A stretch of 40,360 nucleotides of DNA from Teretinema sp964641135 (GCA_964641135.1 CAZXJV010000016.1:1-40360); one strand, 5' to 3'. Positions 6,252-15,249 are shown, counted from the first letter of the stretch. The notes: generated from the sequence alone by a model not told the origin. Numbers and translations: made by a program.

Positions 6252-8309
6252 GTGGCAAAAAACGTTCGAATTTCTGATCTTGTATTGCGCGATGCCCATC
6301 AGTCTCTGCATGCAACCCGAATGACTACTGCCGATATGCTGCCGATCTGTCCCAAGCTGGACAAGGTAGGATATTTTGCTCTTGAAGCATGGGGCGGGGC
6401 AACCTTCGATTCCTGTATACGCTTTCTGAATGAAGATCCCTGGCATCGTTTGCGCTCTCTTAAAAAGGCATTGCCCGACACACCCTTGATGATGCTGCTG
6501 CGTGGCCAGAACCTGCTGGGTTATCGTCATTACGCTGATGATGTTGTAGATCATTTTGTCGAAGCTGCTGCAAAAAACGGTGTTGATGTGTTCCGCATTT
6601 TTGATGCGCTTAATGACCCCCGCAACCTTGCCCGGGCCACTGCTGCTGCAAAAAAAACGGGGAAACATGTACAGTTGACCATTTCCTATGCGACAACCCC
6701 TGTTCATACCCTGGATGCATATGCTGATCTGGCAAAGGCCTATGCAGAAACCGGTGCGGATTCAATCTGCATCAAGGATATGGCCGGCCTGCTTAAACCC
6801 TTTGATGCCCATGAACTGGTCAAGTCCATCAAAAAGCGTGTAGATATTCCTGTTGAGGTTCATACTCATGCTACGACCGGTATGTCGGTTGCTACCCTGA
6901 TCAAGGCTGCAGAAGCCGGTGCAGACATTCTGGATACTGCAATATCTTCAATGTCTATGGGTACCAGTCACAGCCCCACCGAAGCCATTGTCGAGATTCT
7001 GCAGGGTACGGAGATGGACACAGGTCTTGATATCAAGCTTCTGCTTGAAATCGCGGAGTATTTTCGCGAGGTACGGAAAAAATATGCCAAATTTGAATCA
7101 AGTTTTCTTGGTGCTGACACACGTATTCTTGTTTCACAGGTTCCAGGCGGCATGCTGTCCAATCTGGAAAGCCAGCTGAAAGAGCAGGGGGCTGCTGACA
7201 GAATTGACGAGGTACTCAGGGAAATCCCGGTAGTTCAGAAGGACTGTGGCTATATACCTCTGGTAACCCCTACCAGCCAGATTGTTGGTACCCAGGCTGT
7301 ATTTAATGTATTATTTGGGCGGTATAACAGGCTGACTGCAGAAACCAGGGATTTGCTTGTCGGTAAATACGGCAAGACGACCACAGCCTGTAATCCTGAT
7401 CTGGTAAAAAAAGCTCTGACAGAAATGAATATGGAAGCGGCCATTACCCACCGGCCTGCAGATGATCTTGCAAATGAATTCGAGAAATTGAGACAGGATG
7501 CTGCGGCAAACGGGGCAGCAGATACTGTTGAAGATGTCCTGACCTACGCAATGTTCCCCAAGGTTGCTCCGAAATTCTTTGCCGAACGCAGCAAGGGCCC
7601 GGTTTCCTTCGAGGCTCCTTCCTCCGGTACTGGTGCCGGGACTGCAGCTGTTTCTGGCGGTTCCTTTGTGGTAAACGTTAACGGAACTGATTATTCTGTC
7701 CTGTCCGCTCCCTCGGGTGAAGGGCTTGGTCTGACCGTAAACGGAACAGCCTATACTGTTGCATTCAAGGCAGCCGGTACCGCATCGGCAGCACCGGCTG
7801 CTGCAGGCGGCGCTGATATTACATCGCCGGTAGCAGGAACCCTGCTTAAACATGTTGTTCCTTCCGGGACTGCAGTAAAAAGCGGGCAAACTATAGTGAT
7901 GATTGAATCAATGAAGATGGAACTTGAGGTTAAAGCAACTGCAGATGGACTTGTGCAGTTTACCGCTCAGCCGGGTACTGCTCTGACTGCCGGTCAGGTA
8001 ATAGCAACAATAGGCGGAGGAGCTTCCACACCGGCTCCTGCACCTGGTCCTGCACCGGCTTCAGCCGGTGCCGCTGCAATGTCCACCGCACAAACAGGCG
8101 GCGTTACTATTCCTGCACCGGTTGCCGGTACACTTCTCAGACACATTGCGTCAGAGGGGGCTGTAGTGAGTCCCGGGGCTACCATAATGATCATTGAATC
8201 TATGAAGATGGAACTTGAGATCAAGGCAACAGCAGCAGGATCCATACATTATGTAGCGTCTCCCGGTTCACAGATCATGGCCGGTCAGATCCTTGCAGAA
8301 ATCAAATAA
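6252..8309 (+). CDS. oadA: Oxaloacetate decarboxylase alpha subunit with two biotinyl domains
   Basis: The carboxyltransferase half (about residues 1-450) opens with RISDLVLRDAHQSLHATRM, the metal-binding barrel motif shared with pyruvate carboxylase. It transfers carboxylate from oxaloacetate to biotin. A conserved linker domain (about 460-515) follows. Then there are two lipoyl/biotinyl domains, each with ESMKMELE: lysines K555 and K652 are the biotin sites. They are joined by a Pro/Ala/Gly-rich linker (about 584-613). At 685 residues it is some 90 longer than typical alpha subunits because of the extra domain. The start is GTG 6252, with AAGGAG overlapping the oadG stop. It lies between oadG and oadB in one operon. 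A methylmalonyl-CoA or other substrate is less likely given the barrel type. Confidence 0.92.
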   Translation: MAKNVRISDLVLRDAHQSLHATRMTTADMLPICPKLDKVGYFALEAWGGATFDSCIRFLNEDPWHRLRSLKKALPDTPLMMLLRGQNLLGYRHYADDVVDHFVEAAAKNGVDVFRIFDALNDPRNLARATAAAKKTGKHVQLTISYATTPVHTLDAYADLAKAYAETGADSICIKDMAGLLKPFDAHELVKSIKKRVDIPVEVHTHATTGMSVATLIKAAEAGADILDTAISSMSMGTSHSPTEAIVEILQGTEMDTGLDIKLLLEIAEYFREVRKKYAKFESSFLGADTRILVSQVPGGMLSNLESQLKEQGAADRIDEVLREIPVVQKDCGYIPLVTPTSQIVGTQAVFNVLFGRYNRLTAETRDLLVGKYGKTTTACNPDLVKKALTEMNMEAAITHRPADDLANEFEKLRQDAAANGAADTVEDVLTYAMFPKVAPKFFAERSKGPVSFEAPSSGTGAGTAAVSGGSFVVNVNGTDYSVLSAPSGEGLGLTVNGTAYTVAFKAAGTASAAPAAAGGADITSPVAGTLLKHVVPSGTAVKSGQTIVMIESMKMELEVKATADGLVQFTAQPGTALTAGQVIATIGGGASTPAPAPGPAPASAGAAAMSTAQTGGVTIPAPVAGTLLRHIASEGAVVSPGATIMIIESMKMELEIKATAAGSIHYVASPGSQIMAGQILAEIK

Positions 8310-8323
8310 GGCAGGTGTCAGTC

Positions 8324-9736
8324 ATGTCAGGAAAAGAAACGTCAAAACGACACGTACTCAAGCTAACCGTTGTTATATGTGCTATTGCACTGGTTTATTC
8401 CGTGATGAGTACGGCATTCGCCACCGGTGATTCCGCTCCCCGGGCCTCCTTGAGAAATTTGAAAGCAGAAATTTCCGGTTCGGAGCATGTACCTTCGATA
8501 TCTATCTCGGAATTTCTTGTACACACCCTGGAAAACACCGGAATAAACTCCTTGATAAACGGAAGTGAACAAGTACCTGATTTTATTAACCCTGCCATCC
8601 TTAATACTATCCCCGGCTGGCAGCGTTTGATCATGATGGCCATCGGGTTTCTTCTTATCTGGCTGGGTGCTGCAAAAAACTTTGAGCCGTTGTTGCTTAT
8701 TCCGATCGGTTTTGGAACTGTGTTTGTAAATATTCCCGGCGCGGGTATGTATGCTGAAGGTCACGGTATGCTTCGCATCATTTATGATGCAGGTGTGGGC
8801 AACGAATTATTCCCCATGCTGATTTTTATGGGTATCGGTTCCATGACCGACTTTGGCCCTCTGATAGCAAATCCAAAAACAGCCCTGTTGGGTGGAGCCT
8901 CGCAGCTTGGTGTATTTGCTGTCCTTTTCGGAGTGGCAATAATGAACTTTGTACCCGGGCTTGACTACACCATGTTCGAAGCCTCGGCAATCGCTATCAT
9001 CGGCGGTGCAGATGGTCCAACTTCAATTTATCTTGCCGGAAAGCTGGCTCCGCATATGATGGCGGTAATAGCTGTTGCCGCATATTCTTATATGGCTCTG
9101 GTTCCCATGATTCAGCCACCGATCATGAAGTTTCTTACTTCCAAAAAAGAACGCAAGATCAAGATGAAGCAACTGCGTCATGTTTCAAAAGCCGAGAAGA
9201 TTCTATTTCCCATAGCTCTTCTGATCCTGGCAATTCTGATTATTCCATCAGCCGCTCCTTTAATAGGAATGCTTGCCTTCGGTAATTTTATCAAACAGTG
9301 TGGCGTTGTTGATCGCTTGTCAAAAACACTTGAAAATGAGCTTCTCAACATTGTCTCGATTCTGTTGTCTCTGGGTGTTGGCTCGCAAATGACCCCGGAG
9401 AAAATTATGAACCCCAAAGCAATCGGCATTATTGCACTGGGACTGCTTGCTTTTAGTATTGCGACTGCGGGTGGTATAATTATGGCTAAAGTCATGAATA
9501 TATTCCTGAAGGAAAAAATAAATCCATTAATCGGTTCGGCAGGTGTATCTGCCGTTCCGATGGCAGCACGGGTATCCAACAAAGTGGGACTTGAATATGA
9601 TCCGTCAAATTTTTTGTTGATGCATGCGATGGGACCGAATGTCGCAGGAGTCATCGGAACTGCTATTGCAGCCGGTGTCTTTATTGCTACCTATGCTGAA
9701 GCCGCTGAAAAGGTAATTAGCGGCGTCATTCATTGA
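8324..9736 (+). CDS. oadB: Sodium-pumping decarboxylase beta subunit (OadB)
   Basis: This multi-spanning membrane protein decarboxylates carboxybiotin and exports sodium in the process. Many hydrophobic helices are visible from about residue 100 on, with the conserved IIGGADGPTSIYLAGKLAP segment carrying the essential Asp and GVSAVPMAARVSNKVG near the end. The first 90 residues are an extra region: a hydrophobic, signal-like stretch (about residues 12-35) and a polar segment before the usual start of the family. ATG 8324 is used; GTG 8315 in frame is also possible, and AAGG overlapping the oadA stop could serve either. MmdB and GcdB are close relatives, so the partner enzyme defines its name. 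Confidence 0.92.
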   Translation: MSGKETSKRHVLKLTVVICAIALVYSVMSTAFATGDSAPRASLRNLKAEISGSEHVPSISISEFLVHTLENTGINSLINGSEQVPDFINPAILNTIPGWQRLIMMAIGFLLIWLGAAKNFEPLLLIPIGFGTVFVNIPGAGMYAEGHGMLRIIYDAGVGNELFPMLIFMGIGSMTDFGPLIANPKTALLGGASQLGVFAVLFGVAIMNFVPGLDYTMFEASAIAIIGGADGPTSIYLAGKLAPHMMAVIAVAAYSYMALVPMIQPPIMKFLTSKKERKIKMKQLRHVSKAEKILFPIALLILAILIIPSAAPLIGMLAFGNFIKQCGVVDRLSKTLENELLNIVSILLSLGVGSQMTPEKIMNPKAIGIIALGLLAFSIATAGGIIMAKVMNIFLKEKINPLIGSAGVSAVPMAARVSNKVGLEYDPSNFLLMHAMGPNVAGVIGTAIAAGVFIATYAEAAEKVISGVIH

Positions 9737-9779
9737 CAACAAGCTGTTGTAAGCTTTCAATACCCGACCTTTGTATGGT

Positions 9780-11081
9780 ATGAAACGATCAGACTGTAAA
9801 CGGAAAGTGCTGCGATGCACCATATGTTCTCTTTCCGGGATGGTTTTGATCGTTTTATTCCATGCCGGGTGTTTTCTGGCTGTACCCGGTACTGCATCAA
9901 CATCTGCAGCGGGACTTAATTCCGGGCCTGCAAGTTATTCACACCGCCGCTATCTTGAATTGAAGCTTAAACCAATCCTTGAAGATATGTCATTGCGGCA
10001 AAAAGCGTCCCAAATATTGATGACCGGAATTGACGGAAAGGATCTTTTTCAGTCCTGGTCTTACCGACATTTCAGCGATCATGTTCCCGGAGCGATAATC
10101 CTGTTCCGGTATAATCTGGCTGATGACCCTGATGCTGTTCGTACATTTCTTTTTTCATGCCAGGACGCATTTACCTCTCTCGGCTCTGCAGTACCGGTCC
10201 TTTTTGTGATTGATCATGAGGGGGGGAGTGTGTATCGTACTGGAGGTCTGACAAGCCGTTTACCCTCCCAGCGCGAGATCGCTTCGGTTTTTGATCCGGA
10301 CAAGGCCCGTGAGGTATACCGTATTGCAGGAAAACAGCTTGTCTCGCTCGGGATTAACATGAATCTTGCACCTGTTGCAGAAAGTGCGGGGACTGACAGT
10401 TTTATGTCAGAGCGTGTGTTTAGTGATGAGCCGCACCGGTCTTTTACGTATTCGCGTGCTGCCTATGCAGGATATCGCTCTGCAGGAATTATTCCGGTGC
10501 TCAAACATTTTCCGGGAAATGCTGAAACAGATCCCCATGACGGGCTGCCCCATATTCGGGAAACCCGGTTACAATTGCTTGAAGGCAGTGCCGGTACCTT
10601 TCAGTCGTTGTTTACTTTACAACCTCCTGCAGTTCTTGTTTCCAGTGTAATCGTTGATGACCTTGATCCTGCGAATCCTTTCTGCCTTTCATATGCGGGG
10701 GTTAACGGGTTTCTGAGAGGTGAACTGGGATATCACGGGCTCGTATTGACCGATGACATAGCGATGTCAGCCATCCGCACTTCCGGTATCTCACCAGCCA
10801 CAGCGGCTGTGAGGGCACTGAAGGCCGGTTGTGATATGGTCATGACTTCAGATCCTGATATCCGTTCAATCGTACGGGCGATAATGCATGAGGCGGTTAA
10901 TAATCAGGATTTTCATAATCGTCTTGATGAAGCTGTTTTGCGGATTCTTATTCTCAAATTCGAGGCAGGACTCATTGGTGACCAATTGTACACAGAAAAC
11001 ACTTCCCGGCAGCTTCATAATACCAACAGTGAGTTCCTTAAGAAAACGGGTGATGCAATCTTACGTTCAGGAGGTTTCTGA
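9780..11081 (+). CDS. Glycoside hydrolase family 3, NagZ-like beta-N-acetylhexosaminidase
   Basis: The protein (433 residues) has the single barrel of NagZ-type enzymes, which remove N-acetylglucosamine from muropeptides during wall recycling. Visible landmarks are FVIDHEGG (about 143-149), KHFPG (242-246), the flexible loop DPHDGLP that carries the acid/base pair D251/H253, and LTDDIAM with nucleophile D325. Classical NagZ is cytosolic. Here an N-terminal hydrophobic segment (about residues 19-36, including HAGC) suggests export or a lipoprotein, though the lipobox is poor. ATG 9780 has a weak ribosome site; TTG 9771 is an alternative. The stop codon overlaps the next start by one base, so it heads a three-gene unit. 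Confidence 0.87.
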   Translation: MKRSDCKRKVLRCTICSLSGMVLIVLFHAGCFLAVPGTASTSAAGLNSGPASYSHRRYLELKLKPILEDMSLRQKASQILMTGIDGKDLFQSWSYRHFSDHVPGAIILFRYNLADDPDAVRTFLFSCQDAFTSLGSAVPVLFVIDHEGGSVYRTGGLTSRLPSQREIASVFDPDKAREVYRIAGKQLVSLGINMNLAPVAESAGTDSFMSERVFSDEPHRSFTYSRAAYAGYRSAGIIPVLKHFPGNAETDPHDGLPHIRETRLQLLEGSAGTFQSLFTLQPPAVLVSSVIVDDLDPANPFCLSYAGVNGFLRGELGYHGLVLTDDIAMSAIRTSGISPATAAVRALKAGCDMVMTSDPDIRSIVRAIMHEAVNNQDFHNRLDEAVLRILILKFEAGLIGDQLYTENTSRQLHNTNSEFLKKTGDAILRSGGF

Positions 11082-11830
11082 TGGAAACTGAGAATCGCAT
11101 ACTGCGGTCCGGATCACAGTGGCTGGTGGCATTAAAAAAATGCGGCGAAGACTGTCGGGGTTTCAACGCAGAAGCAACAACCGGTGATTCAGAAAACTCG
11201 CTCGGCAGTATTCTTTCCCGCGAGTTATCCGAAAAGAGTACACCCTTTTCCTGGCTTGAGCCCGTGCACCGTCTTGATCAACCGGTATCAGGGTGTGTTC
11301 TGTATGCGATGACTCCGCAGGTCTGTGCACAACTGGGTGAACTGTTCGCAGCGCGCAAGATATCAAAAACCTATCTGGCTATTACCGAACTTCCCCGTCC
11401 GGATTCGATTTTCAGTGCAATTCAACCCGGTGATAAAGGGACCCTGTCCCATCAGTTGCTTTGGGATTCCAAACAACGAAAAAGCCGTGTTCTGGAGACT
11501 TCTGTCAAAACCGACCGGCGGCCATGGAAAAAAGCGGAGCTTGAATGGCACCTGGCAGGTTGCGGAGAAAGATATCTTTTTTTTGTGATACACCTGTTAA
11601 CCGGCCGCACACATCAGATACGCGCCCAGATGGCTAATGCTGGTGTGCCGATAAAAGGCGATCTTAAATATGGTGCCCGGCGCAGCGAAAAGGCCGGGGG
11701 AATACGCTTGCATGCAGAATGTATTGCCTTTGCTGATCCTGAAACCGGTGTTCAGGTCCAAGTTCAAGCTCCAGTTCCCGACTTTGACGCGTTGTGGCAG
11801 GCATTTCCTGCAAGGCAACATCATACATGA
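11081..11830 (+). CDS. RluA-family pseudouridine synthase
   Basis: This cytosolic RNA-modifying enzyme (249 residues) isomerises uridine to pseudouridine in rRNA or tRNA. PVHRLDQPVSG carries the catalytic Asp D66 in the HRLD motif, and LLTGRTHQIRAQMANAGVPIKGD is the C-terminal family signature. There is no S4 RNA-binding domain in front of it, as in RluA and TruC, so its exact target base cannot be told. The ATG overlaps the glycosidase stop by one base, with GGAGG upstream. Its own stop overlaps the next start by four bases (ATGA). The three genes are surely co-translated. Confidence 0.9.
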   Translation: METENRILRSGSQWLVALKKCGEDCRGFNAEATTGDSENSLGSILSRELSEKSTPFSWLEPVHRLDQPVSGCVLYAMTPQVCAQLGELFAARKISKTYLAITELPRPDSIFSAIQPGDKGTLSHQLLWDSKQRKSRVLETSVKTDRRPWKKAELEWHLAGCGERYLFFVIHLLTGRTHQIRAQMANAGVPIKGDLKYGARRSEKAGGIRLHAECIAFADPETGVQVQVQAPVPDFDALWQAFPARQHHT

Positions 11831-12648
11831 AACAAAAAAAGGTATCCGGCGCCGAAGCCTTTGACAGTTATTTTTCTGCGTTGTTTGGTGAACGTTGGTC
11901 CGAGCTTAAGACTGCCCTTATCCGGGAACCCAGATATCATTGTCTGTCTGAAATACTTTCTGAACCCTACTGGCTGGATGCCGGAAGTTATGATGCTGCT
12001 CAAACTCTGGCGGCCATACCGGAAACAAACGCAGAAGATCCTCGCTGGCTGGATCTATGTGCAGCACCAGGGGGAAAAACCCTGATACTGGCTTTATCTC
12101 TTCCGGAGAATGCATTTCTGACTTCTAATGAGTTATCCTCTGATCGAAGAAGCCGGTTGCTTCGAGTTCTTGATTCGTCTCTCCCGCAGGATATTCGAAG
12201 TCGGGTATCTGTAACCGGTCATGACGGAGCACGCTGGTCCAGGTATGAGCAGTCATGCTATGACAGGATATTGCTTGATGTACCGTGTTCATCCGAACGT
12301 CATGTTCTTTCATCACCCAAACATCTGCAAACATGGTCTCCGGCCCGCATAAAAAATCTTGCTGTTCGTCAGTGGTCCCTTCTGTCAGGTGCTTTTTTGG
12401 TTCTAAAAACCGGCGGATATCTTTTGTACTCAACCTGTGCGCTCTCTCCGGAAGAAAACGACAATATCATCGACAAACTTATAAAAAAATATTCCGATGC
12501 ACAGGTATGTACACTGCCGCTTGAATCTGCCGGGGATATTTTATGCTCTGCTGCAGAAAAAACACGGTGGGGTCTTCATGTTCTGCCTGATCGCTGTGAT
12601 GGAGCCGGTCCGTTGTATTACTGTTTGGTCAAACGCTTTTGTTCATAG
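11827..12648 (+). CDS. RsmB/NSUN-type SAM-dependent RNA (cytosine-5) methyltransferase
   Basis: The enzyme (273 residues) methylates C5 of a cytosine in RNA using S-adenosylmethionine. Motif I reads LCAAPGGKT (about 77-85), DVPCS carries one catalytic cysteine (C154), and YSTCALSPEEN carries the second (C204), which is the two-cysteine signature of m5C RNA methyltransferases. It lacks the N-terminal NusB-like domain of RsmB and the C-terminal PUA extension of RsmF, so it is a minimal catalytic unit. It follows the pseudouridine synthase with an ATGA overlap, giving a pair of RNA-modifying enzymes. Its last 31 bases overlap the convergent PilZ gene. Confidence 0.88.
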   Translation: MKQKKVSGAEAFDSYFSALFGERWSELKTALIREPRYHCLSEILSEPYWLDAGSYDAAQTLAAIPETNAEDPRWLDLCAAPGGKTLILALSLPENAFLTSNELSSDRRSRLLRVLDSSLPQDIRSRVSVTGHDGARWSRYEQSCYDRILLDVPCSSERHVLSSPKHLQTWSPARIKNLAVRQWSLLSGAFLVLKTGGYLLYSTCALSPEENDNIIDKLIKKYSDAQVCTLPLESAGDILCSAAEKTRWGLHVLPDRCDGAGPLYYCLVKRFCS

Positions 12649-13865
12649 GCCAGGGGATCATCTGTACAGAATTCCTTGCGATACAGGAATTCATATAAAA
12701 GGATCATGTCCTCCGGACCGAGGTTAAGAAAGGTTGTTCCGTAGGACAGGGTATCTTTATTATCAAACCGTCTGGTTACTTTTGCCACACAACTGACTGT
12801 CTGCTGACGCAAGGAAATTTGAACTGAAAAGACTGATCCTTCTTTAACTGGTACGCGTATCTCGTTTTTCGGCAGAGCTATGAGCATTCCTCCCGGGCTC
12901 ATATCGATTATTTCAGCCTTATGCTTCGGGGTTTCACGGATAACAGCTCCAGAGTCAAAATAGCCGGAATGTTTAAGTTGCCAGGCAAGAACCCGGGTAA
13001 ATTCCCAAAGATAATCTACCATTTCGATATCAAAAGACATGGCGTTTTTACCGCTGTTAGCTACGTAAACATAACCAACAACATATTGAAAATAAACAAC
13101 AGGGCACCAAATTTCAGATGTTATACCCCTGTCCTTTTTTTCCTTAAGGAGGCGCTCGAACTTTGATCCGGTAATAAAATAATCAGGATCTTCATACTCT
13201 TCTTCAATTTTTTCTGTTATAAGCCGTCCTTCCGGATATGGATCGGTTTTGGGAAGTGTTGCTGTTGTTGAAGGAATGTATAGAATTTTCCCTGTTTTGG
13301 TTATCAGAATCTCTTCAAAGTTTTCAGGCTTACGGGTTCTGAACATGATAATTGTTTCACTGGATACTTTGTCCTGAATTGATTGTTTAAACTTTGATAT
13401 TGTTTCCTGCAGGGTTTTCCCGAGAAACGGCTGCACGGTCTCTCCGGGGTCAACGCTGGCGTATTCGTTGCACACCGGATAGTCAAGCTGGATGTCTTCA
13501 TTAGCCAAATTGATCAGGACGTGTACATCCTGAGGTTTCCGAACCCTGACAAATTTGCGTTGAAGGCTCTTCAGCAGCTTCTGTGGATTGTCAACAACAA
13601 GTTCTTTGCTGGTAATCGAGCGGATAGTGGTGTCAAAAGCATATGTCGTTCCATGAAGATCAAAATAGCCGGTGATGTGTTCAAAAAGAGCAAAGTGGTG
13701 AATTTCCGCTGTTTCAGTGACTGAAATAATCATTTCATGACGGTCAAGACCGGTTATAAAACCGGATATTGCGGTAGAAAGACCATGAAACCGCAGCGGA
13801 TGCTGATGCTCCAGGGCGCTTTTAATCAGAAATTCTTTTTCGATCTGTGTAACATGCTGGACCAT
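12618..13865 (-). CDS. PilZ-domain protein, spirochaete type
   Basis: The last quarter (about residues 305-405) resembles a PilZ domain: IIDMSPGGMLIALP matches the (D/N)xSxxG motif that contacts cyclic di-GMP. The other PilZ hallmark, an RxxxR about 20-30 residues earlier, is not visible, so ligand binding is uncertain. The first 300 residues form an uncharacterised region I have seen only in spirochaete proteins, possibly DUF1577, ending in a GAF-like stretch (ITSEIWCPVVYFQYVVGYVYV). ATG 13865 is preferred because a promoter (13877-13905) starts just upstream; an in-frame ATG at 13886 would lie upstream of that -10. It is divergent from a GAF/HD-GYP gene, so a cyclic di-GMP role is likely. 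Confidence 0.78.
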   Translation of the reverse strand: MVQHVTQIEKEFLIKSALEHQHPLRFHGLSTAISGFITGLDRHEMIISVTETAEIHHFALFEHITGYFDLHGTTYAFDTTIRSITSKELVVDNPQKLLKSLQRKFVRVRKPQDVHVLINLANEDIQLDYPVCNEYASVDPGETVQPFLGKTLQETISKFKQSIQDKVSSETIIMFRTRKPENFEEILITKTGKILYIPSTTATLPKTDPYPEGRLITEKIEEEYEDPDYFITGSKFERLLKEKKDRGITSEIWCPVVYFQYVVGYVYVANSGKNAMSFDIEMVDYLWEFTRVLAWQLKHSGYFDSGAVIRETPKHKAEIIDMSPGGMLIALPKNEIRVPVKEGSVFSVQISLRQQTVSCVAKVTRRFDNKDTLSYGTTFLNLGPEDMILLYEFLYRKEFCTDDPLAYEQKRLTKQ

Positions 13866-13876
13866 AGGTAATATCC

Positions 13877-13905
13877 AGTATACCATGAAACCTAACTGGA
13901 CGCAA
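13877..13905 (-). promoter_or_regulatory. Extended -10 promoter for the PilZ gene
   Basis: On the minus strand TTGCGT (13900-13905) and TATACT (13877-13882) are 17 bases apart, and TGG precedes the -10. The start site would be near 13870, leaving about five bases before the ATG. It is the mirror of the plus-strand TGGTATACA element at 13915-13923. Confidence 0.45.
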
Positions 13906-13914
13906 AAAAAAAAG

Positions 13915-13936
13915 TGGTATACAATTCTTTTGTATA
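13915..13936 (+). promoter_or_regulatory. Extended -10 element and inverted repeat before the HD-GYP gene
   Basis: TGGTATACA at 13915-13923 is a plausible extended -10 with no good -35. TATACAA (13918-13924) and TTGTATA (13930-13936) form a perfect 7-base inverted repeat with a 5-base spacer over and just after it. A repressor bound there would block transcription. Confidence 0.4.
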
Positions 13937-13956
13937 GAAAGAGTTCAGGAGCTTAC

Positions 13957-15249
13957 ATGGCCCACAGGAATAAAACGCGGGAAGAAATTCTTGCAGGTAT
14001 AATAGAGACAGAAACACTTCTTCATAAAATTCAGGACGTTGACGTCCTTTTGGAACAGATTCTTGTAGAGGCCCGCAAGGTTGTCTGCGCTGATGCCGGT
14101 TCGATATACGTCAAGGAAAACGACCGTCTTGCAATCCATTACTCACAGAATGAAACAATACAAAAGAAACTGGGTCCCGGGAAAAAGATGCCCTTTAATT
14201 TCTTTTCGTTTCCCATAAATACCGATACAATTTCTGGTTACTGCGCTGCCACAAATGAATTGGTAAATGTACCGGATGTCTATGACATACCCGCTGACCG
14301 CTCATATAAATTCGGTCGCCAGAGCGATGCTGTTTCCGGTTACCGTACACAGTCAATGCTGACCCTGCCACTGCGGACCTCTTCAGGGAATATTTTGGGT
14401 GTCATTCAAGTTATCAATGCTACGGATGATGATGGGCGGGTAATCCCGTTTTCCAAGGATGACGAGCTGTATTTAACCCACTTTGCTTCCAACGCAACGG
14501 TAGCGCTTGAACATGCCCATCTTACACGCTCCATGGTCCTCCGCATGATCCGGATGTCCGAACTCCGCGATCCAAAGGAGACCGGCCCTCATGTTAACCG
14601 GGTTTCCAGTTATGCTGTTGAACTCTATGACCGCTGGGCCTTTTTACATGATATTCCCGAGAATGAACGGAACAGGTACCGTGACATCCTGAAAATTGCT
14701 TCCATGCTTCATGATGTTGGCAAGGTTGCGATTTCAGACCTTATTCTCAAGAAACCTGCCCGTTTTACCCCTGAGGAATACGCCATAATGCAGGGACATA
14801 CCTGGCTTGGGGCGCTTCTGTTCAATGAAATTGAATCATCCATTGATGCAATTGCCCGCGATGTAGCCCTCCGCCATCATGAAAACTGGGATGGCTCGGG
14901 TTATCCCGGCCGTATCGATCTAAAAACCGGCGAGCCGCTGGAAGTCAATCCTGAAACAGGAAAGGCCCGCGGGCTTGCAGGCGAAGAAATACCCGTTGCC
15001 GGACGAATTGTTGCGCTGGCAGATGTATACGATGCGCTTTCGTGTAAACGGGTATATAAAGAACCCTGGGATGAAGACAAGGTTCTTGAAGAAATTCGCT
15101 CTCTGAGGGGCACAAAATTTGATCCTGAGCTGGTTGATGCCTTTTTTGAGGTGTTACCGGCGATCAAGGCCATCAAGGATCGCTTTCCGGATGTGGAAGA
15201 AGAAACCTCCCCGCCTTCTATCTGGATGTGCAGTTGCGCAAGAGCTTGA
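13957..15249 (+). CDS. GAF and HD-GYP domain protein, cyclic di-GMP phosphodiesterase
   Basis: The N-terminal half (about residues 20-190) is a GAF-type sensor domain. The rest is an HD-GYP domain, which hydrolyses cyclic di-GMP. HDVGK at 252-256 supplies the metal-binding His-Asp pair, and HHENWDGSGYPG at 307-318 contains the GYP signature. No receiver domain, membrane helix or signal peptide is seen, so it is a soluble sensor-phosphodiesterase whose GAF ligand is unknown. ATG 13957 has AGGAG at 13947-13951; upstream in-frame codons lie in the promoter. It faces away from the PilZ gene and its last 32 bases overlap the convergent yaiI-like gene. Motility is a likely target. Confidence 0.92.
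   Translation: MAHRNKTREEILAGIIETETLLHKIQDVDVLLEQILVEARKVVCADAGSIYVKENDRLAIHYSQNETIQKKLGPGKKMPFNFFSFPINTDTISGYCAATNELVNVPDVYDIPADRSYKFGRQSDAVSGYRTQSMLTLPLRTSSGNILGVIQVINATDDDGRVIPFSKDDELYLTHFASNATVALEHAHLTRSMVLRMIRMSELRDPKETGPHVNRVSSYAVELYDRWAFLHDIPENERNRYRDILKIASMLHDVGKVAISDLILKKPARFTPEEYAIMQGHTWLGALLFNEIESSIDAIARDVALRHHENWDGSGYPGRIDLKTGEPLEVNPETGKARGLAGEEIPVAGRIVALADVYDALSCKRVYKEPWDEDKVLEEIRSLRGTKFDPELVDAFFEVLPAIKAIKDRFPDVEEETSPPSIWMCSCARA

Noticed and set aside
7311..7889. Cysteine-rich minus-strand frame opposite oadA
   Set aside because: The Cys and Ser bias comes from reading the complement of the Gly/Ala-rich linker of oadA. No start signal is present.
9736..9750. ACAACA-AGC-TGTTGT hairpin after oadB
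   Set aside because: The stem is A/T-rich and no T-run follows, so it does not qualify as an intrinsic terminator.
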